Part shown: one piece after another, positions 10,891-21,900 of the stretch
Layout of the letters: each line of letters opens with the position of its first letter
Numbering within the stretch: position 1 is the stretch's first letter
NCBI GenBank assembly: GCA_019155205.2
Contig: JAHNZQ020000172.1
Span: 2,758,011-2,798,788, forward strand
DNA: 40,778 nucleotides
Direction: 5' to 3'
From: Gracilaria vermiculophylla
Taxonomy: Eukaryota > Rhodophyta > Florideophyceae > Gracilariales > Gracilariaceae
Notes under the pieces: model-generated
What the model was told of the DNA's origin: nothing
The model's input: only the letters and a program-made list of their open reading frames with translations
Database searches by the model: none
Program-made: the position numbers and the translations under genes

Positions 10891-11087
10891 TAAACTACTC
10901 CAAAAGAGAGAGGCTCACCACTGCTAATACGGGCGCGTATTTTAGTGCAGAAGGGGTCAGCGAACTGGTCCCGGATCATCTCCTTCGGTTAGATTGGTAC
11001 GACATTTCCTAATACGAGTTTATAAATAATTTCCTTGTTTACGGTGAGCACCTTTTCACTATCAGCGTCAGCTTCCTGATCCTCTGG

Positions 11088-11470
11088 CTACTCTGGATCT
11101 GTGGAATCCAATGTTTTGGAGTCAATTGACTCTGCCGCGAAGCACAAGATACCATATCCTTCATTTGGGAGTGCTTCCCTATCCGTGAGCAGGCGCAATA
11201 GAGCGTCAGCATGGGTATTCTGGAAACCCTTCTTGTAAACGACCTGGAAGTAGGATTCCGCTAAGCAAGGTTTCCACCGCATGAGGTGGCGAAACGGATC
11301 GGAGTTGTTCGCTAAGAACCTCAACGAGGCATTGTCAGTACAGACGGCGAAGGAACCCCCGATAAGGTAGATGTAGAGGTTGGGCAAGGCCATTGTGATG
11401 GCACGGCACTCTTTCTCCGAGACAGAGCAGTTTCGCTCGTGATCATTGCGCGAGCCCGACCAAAAACCAA
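11088..11470 (-). pseudogene. Gypsy RNase H (Gypsy-2)
   Basis: The minus-strand frame reads NDHERNCSVSEKECRAI (around 11440-11400), then LYIYLIGGSFAVCTDNASL, MRWKPCLAESYFQVVYKKG and NTHADALLRL. These are the Glu, Asp and final HADAL.RL landmarks of the retroelement RNase H domain. The catalytic Glu (SEKE), the Asp (CTDN) and the C-terminal Asp (HADAL) remain in one open frame. It ends with a stop at 11088-11090. Immediately upstream, from about 11740, a weak match to the RT-RNase H connection is seen (KKDDYTETPN, then GDPVGFWSGS). Confidence 0.8.
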
Positions 11471-11479
11471 CTGGGTCTC

Positions 11480-12300
11480 CATCAGGTCTGTGTAGATCAT
11501 TTTGTTCGCTTGTAGTTTTTATTTCTCCAAAGCCGTTTGCCCTACCTTGTAAGGCTGTGGTGATAATTTCTTATCGTTCTTTTGCAGATCGATTTGGTGT
11601 TTCGGTGTAATCATCTTTTTGAGAAGCCATCTCAAATTGTGGTGAATTCTTGCAGACTGTCGCGGAGACGTCCGAGATGAAAATCCGGAACATGCGAGAG
11701 ATGAAGCTCTAAAAGAACCTTCTGAATCTAGACGGTGTGCGGCGTTTCCCAGCTCATGTCGTTCTTTTTCTCGTGTCTCTTAACTTCTCCTTCTCATGAA
11801 CTTGCGGTACTGTTTCTTACCCCATGGGATAGGGCACTTATCCCCGTTAGGGTATAAACATTTATAATAATTCCAAGGTCCTGGGTCGTAGTCATCTAGG
11901 TCCGAAGCATTGCAGGGAAGTGAAGGGTAACGGGGCCATTGTTGTAGTTCTGTGACCAGAACTGAGAGGTGTTACCAAGAGTGGCGACCAGAATACTCAA
12001 CGGAGTACGCGGCGTCCCCTGTACGATCCCGTTAGCAACGGGTAACTGGCAGTTTCGTTCAGCGAAAGAAAAGATTGAACCACTGGTAAACGGTGCTGCC
12101 AGGTTTTGATTTCCACCTTGACTTGCGTCTTTGCCGATATTCAGATTGAAGAAGCAACATGAAGCTTCGTGGATTCGAATGAGCTAGGTTCTGGATCCTA
12201 CTCAGCGAGAAGCAGAAATTCTACCCAGCAGGAAACGTCACTCTTTCTTACGAATCAGGCTTTAGCGGGCTGCAAAGGATGGGGATGGAAGAGCCATCGT
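11480..12300 (-). pseudogene. Gypsy protease-RT linker joined to RT connection, palm deleted (Gypsy-2)
   Basis: The upstream half (about 12160-11900, minus) contains LPVANGIVQGTPRTPLSIL and SQFWSQNYNNGPVTLHFP. This is the linker segment (vANGi.....P..ilvaN) that precedes the reverse transcriptase in the gypsy elements here; Gypsy-4 has it at 35095-35200. The downstream half (about 11740-11480) resembles the end of RT (FRIFISD, KKDDYTETPN). Nothing between them resembles the RT palm or a YxDD box, although about 500 codons would be expected. The piece is full of stops. Confidence 0.6.
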
Positions 12301-12304
12301 CTAG

Positions 12305-12679
12305 TTAACAACGCCTGTGGTAGGGTATAGTGGTATCGGCGACTCGATCGCAATAGTCACATTTCAGTATAGCTGGACCTGCTAGCGACCGACATACAGC
12401 TAAGTCAAGCTTGAAGATCAAGGATCCCAGACGCATGACCAGATGAATCGTTCCTACCCTTTTCAACGGGGTGCCATTTGCATCCGCAATATCCAGTACC
12501 GTTCCTGAATGGAAACAGCACCACATTTGCGGAGATGAAATGAATTCCACAGCACAGTTGGGACCTCCACCGGTATCGAAAACCATGAGATACCATACCA
12601 TAAACTGGAAGTTCAGGCTGTTGGTGCAAGTGCCTTTGCTGTCCATGAAAACCAAATTTTTCTTGTTGGTTATCAGCAA
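12305..12679 (-). pseudogene. Gypsy aspartic protease (Gypsy-2)
   Basis: This 124-codon open frame on the minus strand reads MVFDTGGGPNCA, with the active-site DTG of retropepsins (usual DTGAG, here DTGGG). It continues with VLDIADANGTPLKRVGTI and, at the end, SLAGPAILKCDYCDRVAD. The last part corresponds to the flap-distal ILG.DF/Y segment; the usual Gly after IL is Lys here. The first 20 residues (ITNKKNL and so on) are the Gag-protease linker. It lies between the gag relic plus inserted LTR upstream and the RT linker downstream. Of all gypsy proteases in the window this one is the most complete. Confidence 0.8.
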
Positions 12680-12699
12680 TGCTAGTTAAATACATTGCT

Positions 12700-13111
12700 A
12701 GCTATGTGCATTGCTGAGGGACTGGATTGCCGGTTGAGTGAATACGAGGGCTGAAGTGACGTGGAGGACGCTCACACATGGAGGTGGATTACAGTGACAC
12801 GCAGGAATTGTGAATTAGTGCACTGTCATGTTCTTGAGAGTGCATGTAACTGAGTAACTGATATGTATCGATGTACCTTGCAGTTGTAAGCATTATTGAA
12901 TTGTGGCCAGCACATCTATTTCATGTTACATTACGAAGGGTAGTATTGATTGTCTCTGCTTTGCAGTGAAATTTATGCTCTGCCAGAGTTTGTGCGACAG
13001 AACTACTATATAAGTTTTCGTCAGGGCATCTCCACATAAATCCGAGCCTGAGCTGGCCATCTTCCTTTGCATCTCGTCATTCTTTTCTTTGACACATTGA
13101 CCTCCATTACA
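12700..13111 (-). repeat. LTR-like repeat, second copy of the 20820-21383 family
   Basis: The reverse complement of about 12800-13111 is similar to 20820-21130. The shared landmarks are ATGGAGGTCA at the start, GCCAGCTC, an ACTTATATAGT TATA-like box, AATTCAATAATGCTTACAAC and CATGACAGTGCAC. It starts with TGTAATGGAGG, the canonical TG of an LTR, exactly where the Gypsy-2 gag similarity to Gypsy-4 breaks off (13112). Its far end is not resolved. A 9-bp perfect inverted repeat (12673-12681 with 12709-12717) lies near the likely boundary, just outside the protease. Because gag is interrupted, this is most likely a solo LTR of another element rather than Gypsy-2's own. Confidence 0.65.
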
Positions 13112-13260
13112 GGCCATGGTTCTTGTGAAAGTTTTAGTTACGCTTGGCCATGACCAGGATTCTCCACAAGATCCGGTTTAATTTCACTCATATGCACGGT
13201 TAGCGAAGAACACCAAAGTGTTCCGGGTCCGCGTGAGTGGCGTCTTTATTTGTTATGAAT
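13112..13260 (-). pseudogene. Gypsy gag 3' relic (Gypsy-2)
   Basis: Read on the minus strand, this stretch aligns with 28770-28900 of Gypsy-4. Both contain a CTTTGGTGTT block, then GAATCCTGGT followed by ATGGC.AAGCGTAACTA, which encodes RILVMAKRN in both. In Gypsy-2 the similarity stops abruptly at the LTR-like repeat. Function is inferred only from position upstream of a protease; no zinc knuckle is visible. Confidence 0.55.
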
Positions 13261-14582
13261 TTTGCCATGGTGCAAGGTTACAGTGCCATTGGCGTCACAA
13301 ACCTAAACTATGTGGACGCCGCTCCCGAGAGGTAGACTCCAGCGGTTAGTTTCATTTGACCCAGGCGTCCTGAGGGGATTGTACAGCTTTCTCTATCACT
13401 ATGACTCGGCTATTAAGGCCTTGAGATCCCATTAAATCAGAGTTTGTGCTAGTCTCCTTCCATGGGGACCGCAATGATTAGACCAGCTCGCCTCGCTTTG
13501 AAGGGTTATGAGGGGCTACTGTGAAAAAGTCCACCATAGCACCGAGATACGATGCAATCGGGACTGCTACCTTTTCTGCCGAGATCAGTGCCCCGAAGTT
13601 GTCCGTTACTGATGGAAATTTTCTTCATCTACTGGAGACTCTGCGAAGGCGTATGACCATGAGCGTAGCACGGTTGGCAGATCAGGTTAGCCACGCGCCA
13701 CGGGAGAGCATACCGAGGTTCCCCTACCCGTCCCGGCGTGCCAGAGTGTGACCATCCTAGTAGCTTGTTGCTGGCATATTATTTTTGATACGGGATTCGA
13801 AGGTGTGGATCATCCCTTTATTAGCGTACCAAAAGGCTTTAGTTTTGGTTTTGTCGCAGGTTCCGTCCGTCGTAGGCTGGAACTCTGCCATCGGAACAAG
13901 TAGAGAATTGCCTTGAGTAAAATGAACACAACCATACCCTCTTTGAGTTTGCTCCTCAGCTTTGAAGAAAAAAGATAGGCATTTCTCTTTATCGTCAACG
14001 CCTTGACGGATTTCAACATATGTTGTGGGTGGCTGGCACAAAGCGCATCACGCTTCAGGCATGTACTACAAGAGATTTAGGTATGTCAATTTCGGCCCAT
14101 CCTCTCAAAATCGGGCACCCGGCGTTTTTATCACCGAGTTACGTCCGCCGATGAGCGTCATATAGCGCTCTCTCGTGGATAAAACATTTCAACTACAGGA
14201 GAAAGCCTTGTTAAGGGGTATAGAATAATCGAGTTCCGTCTCGCCTCTCTCTAATTGTATCTTTTAACACAAGAATTGCGGCCTGAACGGCCTAGTGAAT
14301 GTTGTAAAAGCACAATGTGTATTGCACTTCCTCCAACCAGCAACGACCTCCTACTTTGGAGGTATGAATCGAGCCTCTTACAGAGTTGAATAGGTCCTCG
14401 GCCACTACATGTAAACGGTACGGCAAAGTAATGTAGATGTGGCTCAATTTCATCCCGGGTTATTGCCTTCCAAAACAAACCGAGCAAGGACACCCAGCAC
14501 CAGTGTAGGTTCTTCTCCAGAACTTTTTTTGTTGCGCAGTGTGAGATGCATCCATTCGATAGACTCCTGCGCTCATCCTGCG
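13261..14582. other. No identifiable gene
   Basis: Only short frames are present: 13521-13751 plus, 13757-14041 minus and 14251-14586 minus. None shows a motif I can name. The minus strand may continue the pol relic described at 14583-15172, but the stop density is too high to follow it. Confidence 0.4.
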
Positions 14583-15172
14583 TCAAAGGGCGTTTGATCC
14601 ATCGAGGTATTCTCCATCTGAAAGTCTCGGTTTGAAACCATCTTCAGATACGTTGATTTTGTTGCAGGGAGCTCCTTTAGTCCAAAATAAAAGCTTACAG
14701 TACGATGCCAGGCATTCAGTGAAGAACCCGACATAAGCAATGCGACATGTGCAGGATTCGGCTGCCTTGCTTACTTCCGCCTGCGGCCTTCTATCTGCTT
14801 TCCCCTGCATTTATCACGCTGATAGATAGTAGCCGGATACGCAGGGGCAGGCCAATCCATGACCTTCGATAGCTGCGACGTCTTGAGCCGGACCCCAACA
14901 CGGTTGAACCGGAAGTATATCCCTTCTTTTAAAAAAACTGGACAAACAAAGCATTCCACCGGCGTGTTGACATTCACTCGCATTAGCCCGAGGTCCTCGA
15001 CAATATCTCCATCACGGTTAGCTTCTAGGCTCCGCCAAAGGGTGGCGGAATCCCTAGGAACGGGAAGAAAAGGAGTTGGCAACGAGCGCAGCTGCTGCGT
15101 CAGGGTCGCAGCGTGATCTGTTTCGGCAAAAACCTGCGCTGTTCCTTTGACCAGGACAGCGACAGAAGCCAC
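14583..15172 (-). pseudogene. Possible gypsy RT thumb/connection relic (Gypsy-6)
   Basis: In the minus-strand frame 15172-14771 the segment GVRLKTSQLSKVMDWPAP resembles the RT thumb signature GV...P.K...I.DWP.P found just after the palm in gypsy elements. It is preceded by ECFVCPVF where KC.F is expected. The frame then runs into 14583-14810 with only weak resemblance to the connection and RNase H region. No palm motif is seen upstream, and only one signature carries the assignment, so this is tentative. Confidence 0.35.
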
Positions 15173-18100
15173 TTAAAGTCTAGCACTAAGCGTCAGGCCA
15201 TCCAGAAAAGCTGAAGACGTTCTTCTGATTTCAGGTTGACGGTCTGCATATTGAGAATCCCTTGCGGGTCCTCTCCATTCAGGTCGAGTTAGGATCCACG
15301 ATGGCATCTGGATTTCTAGGCGATGGCCACAAAGGTGCGAATCACGTCTAAAAACAGCGGATTCCGCGCCAGATGGGTTGCTGGTAGAACACTCTATAGA
15401 AACGGGAAAACAGGGATATTTTCCGTAGCCAAAAGAAATACTTTTATTAAAGAAAACCCACGCACTCATGTGGCAAACGTTTAAGTTGGAAGCCCAACTG
15501 TGGTGCAATAGACCGCAAGCGTGAAACCATCTCCAAATCGTGCCGAAACCTTCTCTACTAGAGGAGACCAAGCGGCCATAACTTTCTCGAGGAACCTGTT
15601 CGACTACGTCGCATTGTAAGGCCCGAAATGGGTTTTTCCGCACTGGACCAAACAGAATAAAAAAGCTGATCTTCACCATGTTGATTATGAGGTATGTTTC
15701 TATCCTCTGAAGAGGGGAACGGAAGTAAAGCAGCGCGAATTACTAAGTTTGCGTGATCCATGGACGTGACTACTATATCACAGTAGCAAGCTGTGGGGTG
15801 CCGTAAAGGCAGAAAAAAGCAAAGCCGAAAACGACTCTTACGTAAGGGCGAGCACACTAACGATTGTGAAAGTAATTCGAAGTAGAGAAGCTCTTGGCCA
15901 ACAGTATGGGTGAGCAACCGAAGGCCACGGATATCTTTCGTTAAGGAACGGAAAGCACCGCAAACGGAAGACTCAAATTCGGCAACTTTCATGGTTTCTA
16001 CCGAAATTGGCGGCGAGGACGCTGGTACCCATATTTACTACACCGCAGAGTACAGTACTCTAGCATACACTAGAAAAACTAAAAAATTAAAAGGCTGTTA
16101 TATCCTGTTCTTGCACCTGTGGTGCACTCTGCTTTGTATTCGTACTCCAGCCCTGGCCGTTCTATTTACGTGAGAGGCGATCCTTCTCCGGCAGTATTCG
16201 TGCCTTTAGTCATAGACGGACGCAAACCAAAATTCCTGGAAAAAGCTTAAGTAGCTACAAAACAACCTCATAGAGGGCGTGTGCTTCAAATCTTTTGAGG
16301 AAAGAAAAAACGCCATAGTCCAAAACTCCATACCAGAATGGGTAAACGTTGTTTCACTATTGCCAAACCCCTGTTTAATTTCATGTGCAAATAGTCCGTT
16401 TCAACTAGAAATTGGCTCAAATACTATGTCTGCCGCAGAAAATGCGGTTTCAAAATCAATTGCGTCAAATTAAAAAGTAATGGAGTCGATCACGATTTTT
16501 GGGGAATGAAATATTACTATGAGTTAGTGCATAGACGACCTAGTGGTTTTGTATGTGTCGTATCCATGGTGACTAAATCCAAGTACTACTCAGAGGCCAC
16601 GAAGTCTAAATAATTGATTCTAATTGATGCTGGCTCGCTCCAATAGGCAGTGTGGGGGAGGCCACCATTCCTGGTACTGTCAAAACATGGATGGTTGGCG
16701 GAAATTCATAGCTCTGCATAATACTTAGAGAGGTGCATGGGCTCCTCCACTACTTTCAAGTAAAGATACGTACCTTTTGCGTAAGTGGCGACTTCTATGG
16801 TTTTTGCAGTCGACCAATGGGATAGTTAGCTTTACCAACAGTTTTCACTGACTTGCATGCGATGCATGCGCCCCTACCACTTGACTTTCGTAAGCCTGCC
16901 AGCCATCCTGTATCTACAGCCATTCTGGTGCTGCTACTGTCAATCTCCGTACGGTTTGGTCTTTCCTTATTGGTTGAGCTCCCCTGAAGTCCCTAGTCCG
17001 GGTGCCCTTTTGTGCTTACCAACCGATCCCTCGTGAAAGCCTCGCTGTATAACGTACATTATACCAGACATAAAAACTGAAGATACATACCGATTGATTG
17101 AAAATATAAGTCCAAGAATTCATTTGAGTATCTTTTGGCTACAACGACTACTGTAAAGCAGTTCGTCTGAATCACCAACCCTCACCAATTGGAATCATGC
17201 CTATCAAGAAATAGTTAACAACTAGTTGGTCGGGAGATGAGCCCGTCCCCCTCTCTGAACAAACGAATTCGGGCAACCCAGAATAGTTCCTGAAGAGGAA
17301 AACCAATACGATATTCCCCAGTGGCCAGCAAGACGGAAGAGAAGCCGTGCCTTAACTGGCAGGGAGAAATGTGCTGGTCCAGGTCATAAAGCCCATCCCA
17401 CAAACCGAATGTGGACCAAAAAGGACATTTAGGATATCCGAATGTAAGTTCTTCGCTTAGAAATCAATTCGAATAATGCTGTACATGTTGAACGCGTCCA
17501 GAAAACCTTGACCGACATGATTTCCGCAGTTGTATACCGCTGTCTAGAACAGAATACCCGGACGTATGCAGACCACATGATATGAAAAAATTTTCAGGAG
17601 CACCAAATGGCGAAGTCTCTTCGATATGGACTGTGAACTTCTCTTACAGTTCACATGGCATCACGCCATGGCCAATTCATTGACGAGAAAGCTTCCCGGC
17701 TGGCTGATCAGACCGTCCATGGAATAAACTCGAGTAATTTACAGCTACAAGTCCCTATAGGAAGAAGGGTAGACCCTTGGAAAGAATTGGGCCCGGTATT
17801 GTACTTCTTTCAAGAACCAGCTGGTTAAACCGTGTAAAGTGCGAAAGAGGTACACCTTAACGGTTGCGGTTCGTCGGACCCAGAGAACGAGAACGGACGG
17901 AAACGAAAACGAAAAGGGTAGAAAACCAATCAGAAAAAGAAACGAGCCACATGGTCTGCCTCGGAGACTTCCAGTTTTAGATCCGAAGCGAACATCTTCA
18001 TAGACCAATGGCGAAGACGAAAACGGAGTACATGGAAGTATTTCCGCCATGAAATCAAAAGTTAGCAAAAAAGAGAACCATTCGGCACACCACATCAACT

Positions 18101-18277
18101 TTTGATGCTGATGATGAGAACCTGTACTTACTGCACCCTTCTAATGATATGGTCAAGATTGCTGTCGACCACCGCATCCATATTTTGACAAATCGCGATG
18201 CATCGTACACCGAAGGTGCTGCGTAGTAAAAAACGAAGCCGCATCGCCGGCCTAGTTTCTAAATAGCGAATAAAACC
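15173..18277. other. No identifiable gene; includes purine-rich tract
   Basis: No domain was recognised in any frame. Minus-strand frames at 15173-15679 and 15558-15992 overlap each other and show no motif. A purine-rich, GAACG/AAACG-like low-complexity run lies at about 17879-17945 and explains the open minus-strand frame 17745-18098. The part closest to 18278 probably holds the 5' region of Gypsy-3 (LTR and Gag N-terminus), but no LTR boundary could be set. Confidence 0.4.
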
Positions 18278-19000
18278 ATGAACGGCGATTATCCCCCCGA
18301 AATTATTGATTTTCTCTCACATTTTAAGCTGACATATGACAAAAATGGCTTCTCGAAAGGCATCTATATGTGGTTGTTTCAAGTCTGCATTAAAGGACCC
18401 GCTCTTTTATTGCTTCACAGTAAGATGCAGAAGAATACCATGGTGGTTGACGAGAATGCCACAGCAATGCTTCGCCTCTTTTGCCAAGTGGTGAACATTC
18501 TCTTGAAGATTCACGCTATAGATGAGTTCATTCAAAATTTCTATGGGGAAGTGATAAATAGCCGCCATTGGGTGTACCAGACCGAGTTGAGCTTCCCAAA
18601 CAGACTGTTTCCCGCTTTCTCTTGGTGTGGGAATGGCTTTGATACCTCTCGGCTGAAATGTTTGTATATTTAAAATGTCTATACCGCCATCAAGGCGCAC
18701 GCTCGTATCCATTTTGAAAATCATCGCAAGATAGATTATAATGCTTGAGCCCGATATGCCCCAGGGACTGGTGGTACCCACCAGGTCAGATGCCGCATTT
18801 GAATACCAGAAGGGGGTACTTCAATAGAGAAACCGAAATCCAAAAGAATCGAGTCAACAGAGTTCTCATACCTATCAGAAAAACGTGTGCAAGTCGTATT
18901 TGGGTCTACACCACAAGCGGTCCAATTGATTGCCGGCGACGGCCCTATCGGTGTTGCTTTCTCATGTAACTGGCCGTGTATTGTGCCCTCTAATCTAGTA
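18278..19000 (+). pseudogene. Gypsy Gag (Gypsy-3)
   Basis: An ATG at 18278 opens a 131-codon frame. It contains NGFSKGIYMWLFQVCIKGPA, a central helix region and, after an in-frame TAA at 18671, the continuation AHARIHFENHRKIDYNA in the same frame. The arrangement (WLF..y.kGPA, CQVVN.LLK, later QA.I.F.dhrkidy) matches the capsid-type Gag core of gypsy retrotransposons as I know it. Three in-frame stops lie before 19000 (18671, and two further on). A CCHC zinc knuckle is not visible, so either it was lost or it lies in the shifted stretch 19000-19600. Confidence 0.65.
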
Positions 19001-19639
19001 TAAGATTAGACCCCGTTTCTACAAGATGATGCGAACCGGGAGGTGTTCACCATGCCTTATGAGATGAATACGCCGGGAAGCAAAAGGCTTCATACCGAAC
19101 GGCAATGTTGCAAACCGTACAGGAGGGCCAAGCACCACGAAGTACCTTTGGGTCATCAGCCTTTAGGAATCCGTCGACGGGACACCTACTTGGTCTTTTC
19201 TTCCTGTCCCCCCACCATTTCGGTACAGCTTGTCTCAGTGGAACTCGGCTTCGACAAGCACCTCATCTACACGTTCGACAACCAGTTTAGCAGGAGATGA
19301 TAAATAAACCAACGGGAAGAAGGTGGCAAGCATCTGATATAGGGGCCATCTAAAGAGGACAGCGGCCACATCAGGAACGGATAATTCAATTGGTAATTGT
19401 CCCAGATTCTTGGACCAAAGCCTCCAAATGACAGACAGATAGAAAACAAACAACGCGTGGCTATGAGGCCGCCAATGAATGAATGCCGAATGGCAACATC
19501 ACAGACCCCGTGGAGCCTAGCTCGGGTGCAGACTAGCTGTAACTGAACAAAACATCGGACACTAAACAAGTGGATACAATGTTTTTGATGCAAGTGGACG
19601 AAAATTAAGTTTCTATCTCCTTCATAGTTTCACCCACTC

Positions 19640-19965
19640 TAAGAATACCCTTTATTGTCGTTCTGGACACAGGCGCCGGATGTGGTATGGTTTATAAGAA
19701 GCGTCAATCAACTGGAGGCTTTCAGAAGCTTCAACAAGTGTATCTGCTAAACCCATTTGGTAGATGTCAATTGACATCTGCTTTTGACCAATGGCTCCAG
19801 TTATTTTCATAAAATCGTGAAGAATCTAACTATCTGCAGGCAGTTCTTTGTAGTAAACCAGCTGGCAACAGACTGTCTGCTTGTTATATCCTTCATCGAC
19901 TAACGTTTTAGAGCAGTTAACCCCCGTTCCGACACAATTGCCATCCACAAAGGTACTTGTATGTC
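19640..19965 (+). pseudogene. Gypsy aspartic protease (Gypsy-3)
   Basis: PFIVVLDTGAG (Asp codon at 19666) is the intact retropepsin active-site motif. About 75 codons later, after frame changes, come VVNQLATDCLLVISFID and RAVNPRSDTIAI, corresponding to the ...LATD.LLG..FID segment that closes the domain. Stops and at least two frameshifts separate the halves. It lies 0.6 kb after gag and 0.55 kb before RT, as expected for a gypsy element. Confidence 0.7.
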
Positions 19966-20509
19966 TATTAGGTGCAGAGCGCTTTAGCACAAACGCCCAC
20001 AAGTTTATGAGCAACCAATACCTGCAGGTAGAACGTCTAACGAAATACTCCTCGCCCACAATGTGGGGATTTCACCATCATAGGAAATGTTTATCAAGAG
20101 TATCTGTGATGGACCCAGATTCGTGTCCCTCCAAAACGACTGTAGCCTACTCGAACGTAGCTCTCTCTGAAAGACCACTGGAATCGTTGAAAACACCCGG
20201 AACGTCTCGTTCAAGGTTTTTCTTAAAATATACAGTAGCCACGTATTAAAACTTCCCAAGTGGACCATTATCGGCTGTGGGCTACCCGCCAGGTGCGTAG
20301 TATTTTTCTTTTCGATGCACACGGTCGACGTGATCGACGAACCTAAATAGGGAGGGCCATACGTTTATTCCGCCCACAAGAACGACAAGACTACCAACTG
20401 GAAGTAAATTGTAACATTGGCCTTGAAGGAAACGTTTTGCAATGCAGAATTGTTGACCTGTTGGAACCATTTAGATCCATATGATTGGACCAATTGGGCT
20501 CCATCAAAG

Positions 20510-21900
20510 CTACCAAGCACGGTACGGAACTCCGCCTGATGGCTAAACCAGTCACGTCGGCTCAGTTCCGGGCGAGACCGAAAACCAGACAGGTAAAACT
20601 CCGAGAAGTCAACGGGCTGCTCAAAGAAGGCATGATATAACCCGCCGCGTCTGGAATGGCTTGGCTCAGTGTCTGTGGTCCACAAGAAGGGAAATATTGG
20701 AATTCGTTTCTGTGTTGAATATGAATAGTCAAATGAAATGACGTCTAGGGACTCTTCACCGACACAACAAATGGAAAAGTGCATTAATTTGCTTGGAAAT
20801 GCGAAAGTATTTACTACCTTATTGGAGGTCAGAGAGCCAAGGGAAAGTTGGAGGGATATTAAGAATGTTCGCCAGCTCTGGCTTGGATTTACTTGGAGGT
20901 GCCTCGACAACGACTTATATAGTGGTTCAATCGCACCCACTAAGTTGCATCAGAAATTACAGTACAAAGGCGAGAGACTCAATACTACCAATCATATTGT
21001 AACATGACATAAATATACTAGCCGCAATTCAATAATGCTTACAACAGCAAGGCACAACAAGGCATGACAGTTCCGTACACTCACGATACCATGACAGTGC
21101 ACAAATTCACTCAACCATCTTACACTCTCTGTGTTCCGCCACCACTCGTGTCCATACAGCAATGTGTGTGTATAGTTACCATGACGAGGCACATTACACT
21201 AAACAATATCTGGTGTACATTAAGCTGAGTTTGCAATGTGTACACCTGGAAACCATATTGTAGTGAACAACGTGCCAAGTAGCACACCTGCACACGTGTA
21301 CCACACAGAGTCAACTTCAAACACAGCCCATGGTCCCCTGGAACATTTGGTTGTCAATGACAGCACAGGCACTTCATCCAACATACCTTAGATGCCAGAT
21401 ATGGCTAGTGGCAAGACGAAATCCCAAAGAAAGACAGGACAAAAACGACTTTCTCATGCTAATCAAGTATCTACCGATATAGACTGATGCTCTTTGGTTT
21501 GCGCTACTCGCACGCCACTTTCCAAAAAAACTTTGGATGTGATTATGTCCAGTGTTAAACGGCAATCCACGGTAATATACATCGGAGATGTCTTAATCTA
21601 GTTCAGTACCTTAAAGGGACCTTCTATCCATCAAGAGACTGCATTACATTTCCCCAACTGGCAGAAGCGATTCTAAATTTGAACAAGTTTATGACTTTTA
21701 CCAGAACGTGGAGTAGAGTGGGCAATTTACTAGTCATCGGCGGCTTGAAAATAGCCAAAGAAAACTTCTTATAGGTAAACGAAGGGCAGATCCCGAGAAA
21801 CCAGACCTGCATTGGTTCTTTTCTTGTCTTATGTAATTTACACCGTCGCTTTATACATGGATTGTCCAAAATAACCGCCCCGCATAGCTAAATTTAACAG
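20510..21900 (+). pseudogene. Gypsy reverse transcriptase, split by a solo LTR (Gypsy-3)
   Basis: The fingers begin near 20516 with KPVTSAQFRARPKTRQVKL, EVNGLLKEGMI and a PAASGMAW box, then RFCVEYE (about 20705-20726) and NAKVFTTL (20798-20821). The reading frame is then cut by 564 bp of LTR and resumes at 21385 as TLDARYG.WQDEI, KTTF, LMLFGL and HATFQ. The catalytic box, normally Y(I/L)DD, is YIGD at 21578-21589, so the first Asp is replaced by Gly. The thumb and connection follow, with GSFLVLCNLHRRFIHG near 21820. Removing the LTR and one 5-bp duplicate restores the frame, showing that the domain was continuous before the insertion. Confidence 0.85.
20820..21383 (+). mobile_element. Solo LTR, 564 bp, inside Gypsy-3 RT
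   Basis: Directly flanked by TACCT at 20815-20819 and 21384-21388, a perfect 5-bp target-site duplication. It ends with CA; the start is TATTGGAGG where the second copy has TGTAATGGAGG, so the initial TG appears mutated. It contains a TATA-like ACTTATATAGT (about 20911-20921). No internal retrotransposon sequence is present, so it is read as a solo LTR left by recombination between two LTRs. Removing 569 bp rejoins the RT codons exactly. A related copy lies in reverse at 12700-13111. Confidence 0.8.

Larger units (their letters stand above)
10306..13260 (-). mobile_element. Ty3/gypsy retrotransposon, internally deleted (Gypsy-2)
   Basis: On the minus strand the order is: gag 3' end (13260-13112), an inserted LTR-like repeat (13111 to about 12700), protease (12679-12305), protease-RT linker (about 12300-11850), the connection region of reverse transcriptase (about 11740-11480), RNase H (11470-11088), integrase zinc finger and start of the core (10890-10306). 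The palm of the reverse transcriptase with its YxDD box is missing, so an internal deletion has joined the linker to the connection region. The gag end is clearly similar to the gag end of plus-strand Gypsy-4 at 28770-28900, so these two are the same family. Confidence 0.8.

Noticed and set aside
12673..12717. Short palindrome as a terminator or microRNA hairpin
   Set aside because: The stem is only 9 bp with a long loop, at an insertion boundary; a repeat remnant is simpler.
17745..18098. Minus-strand Phe/Ser-rich frame resembling a membrane protein
   Set aside because: It is the complement of a purine-rich low-complexity tract on the plus strand, which yields a hydrophobic-looking translation by composition.
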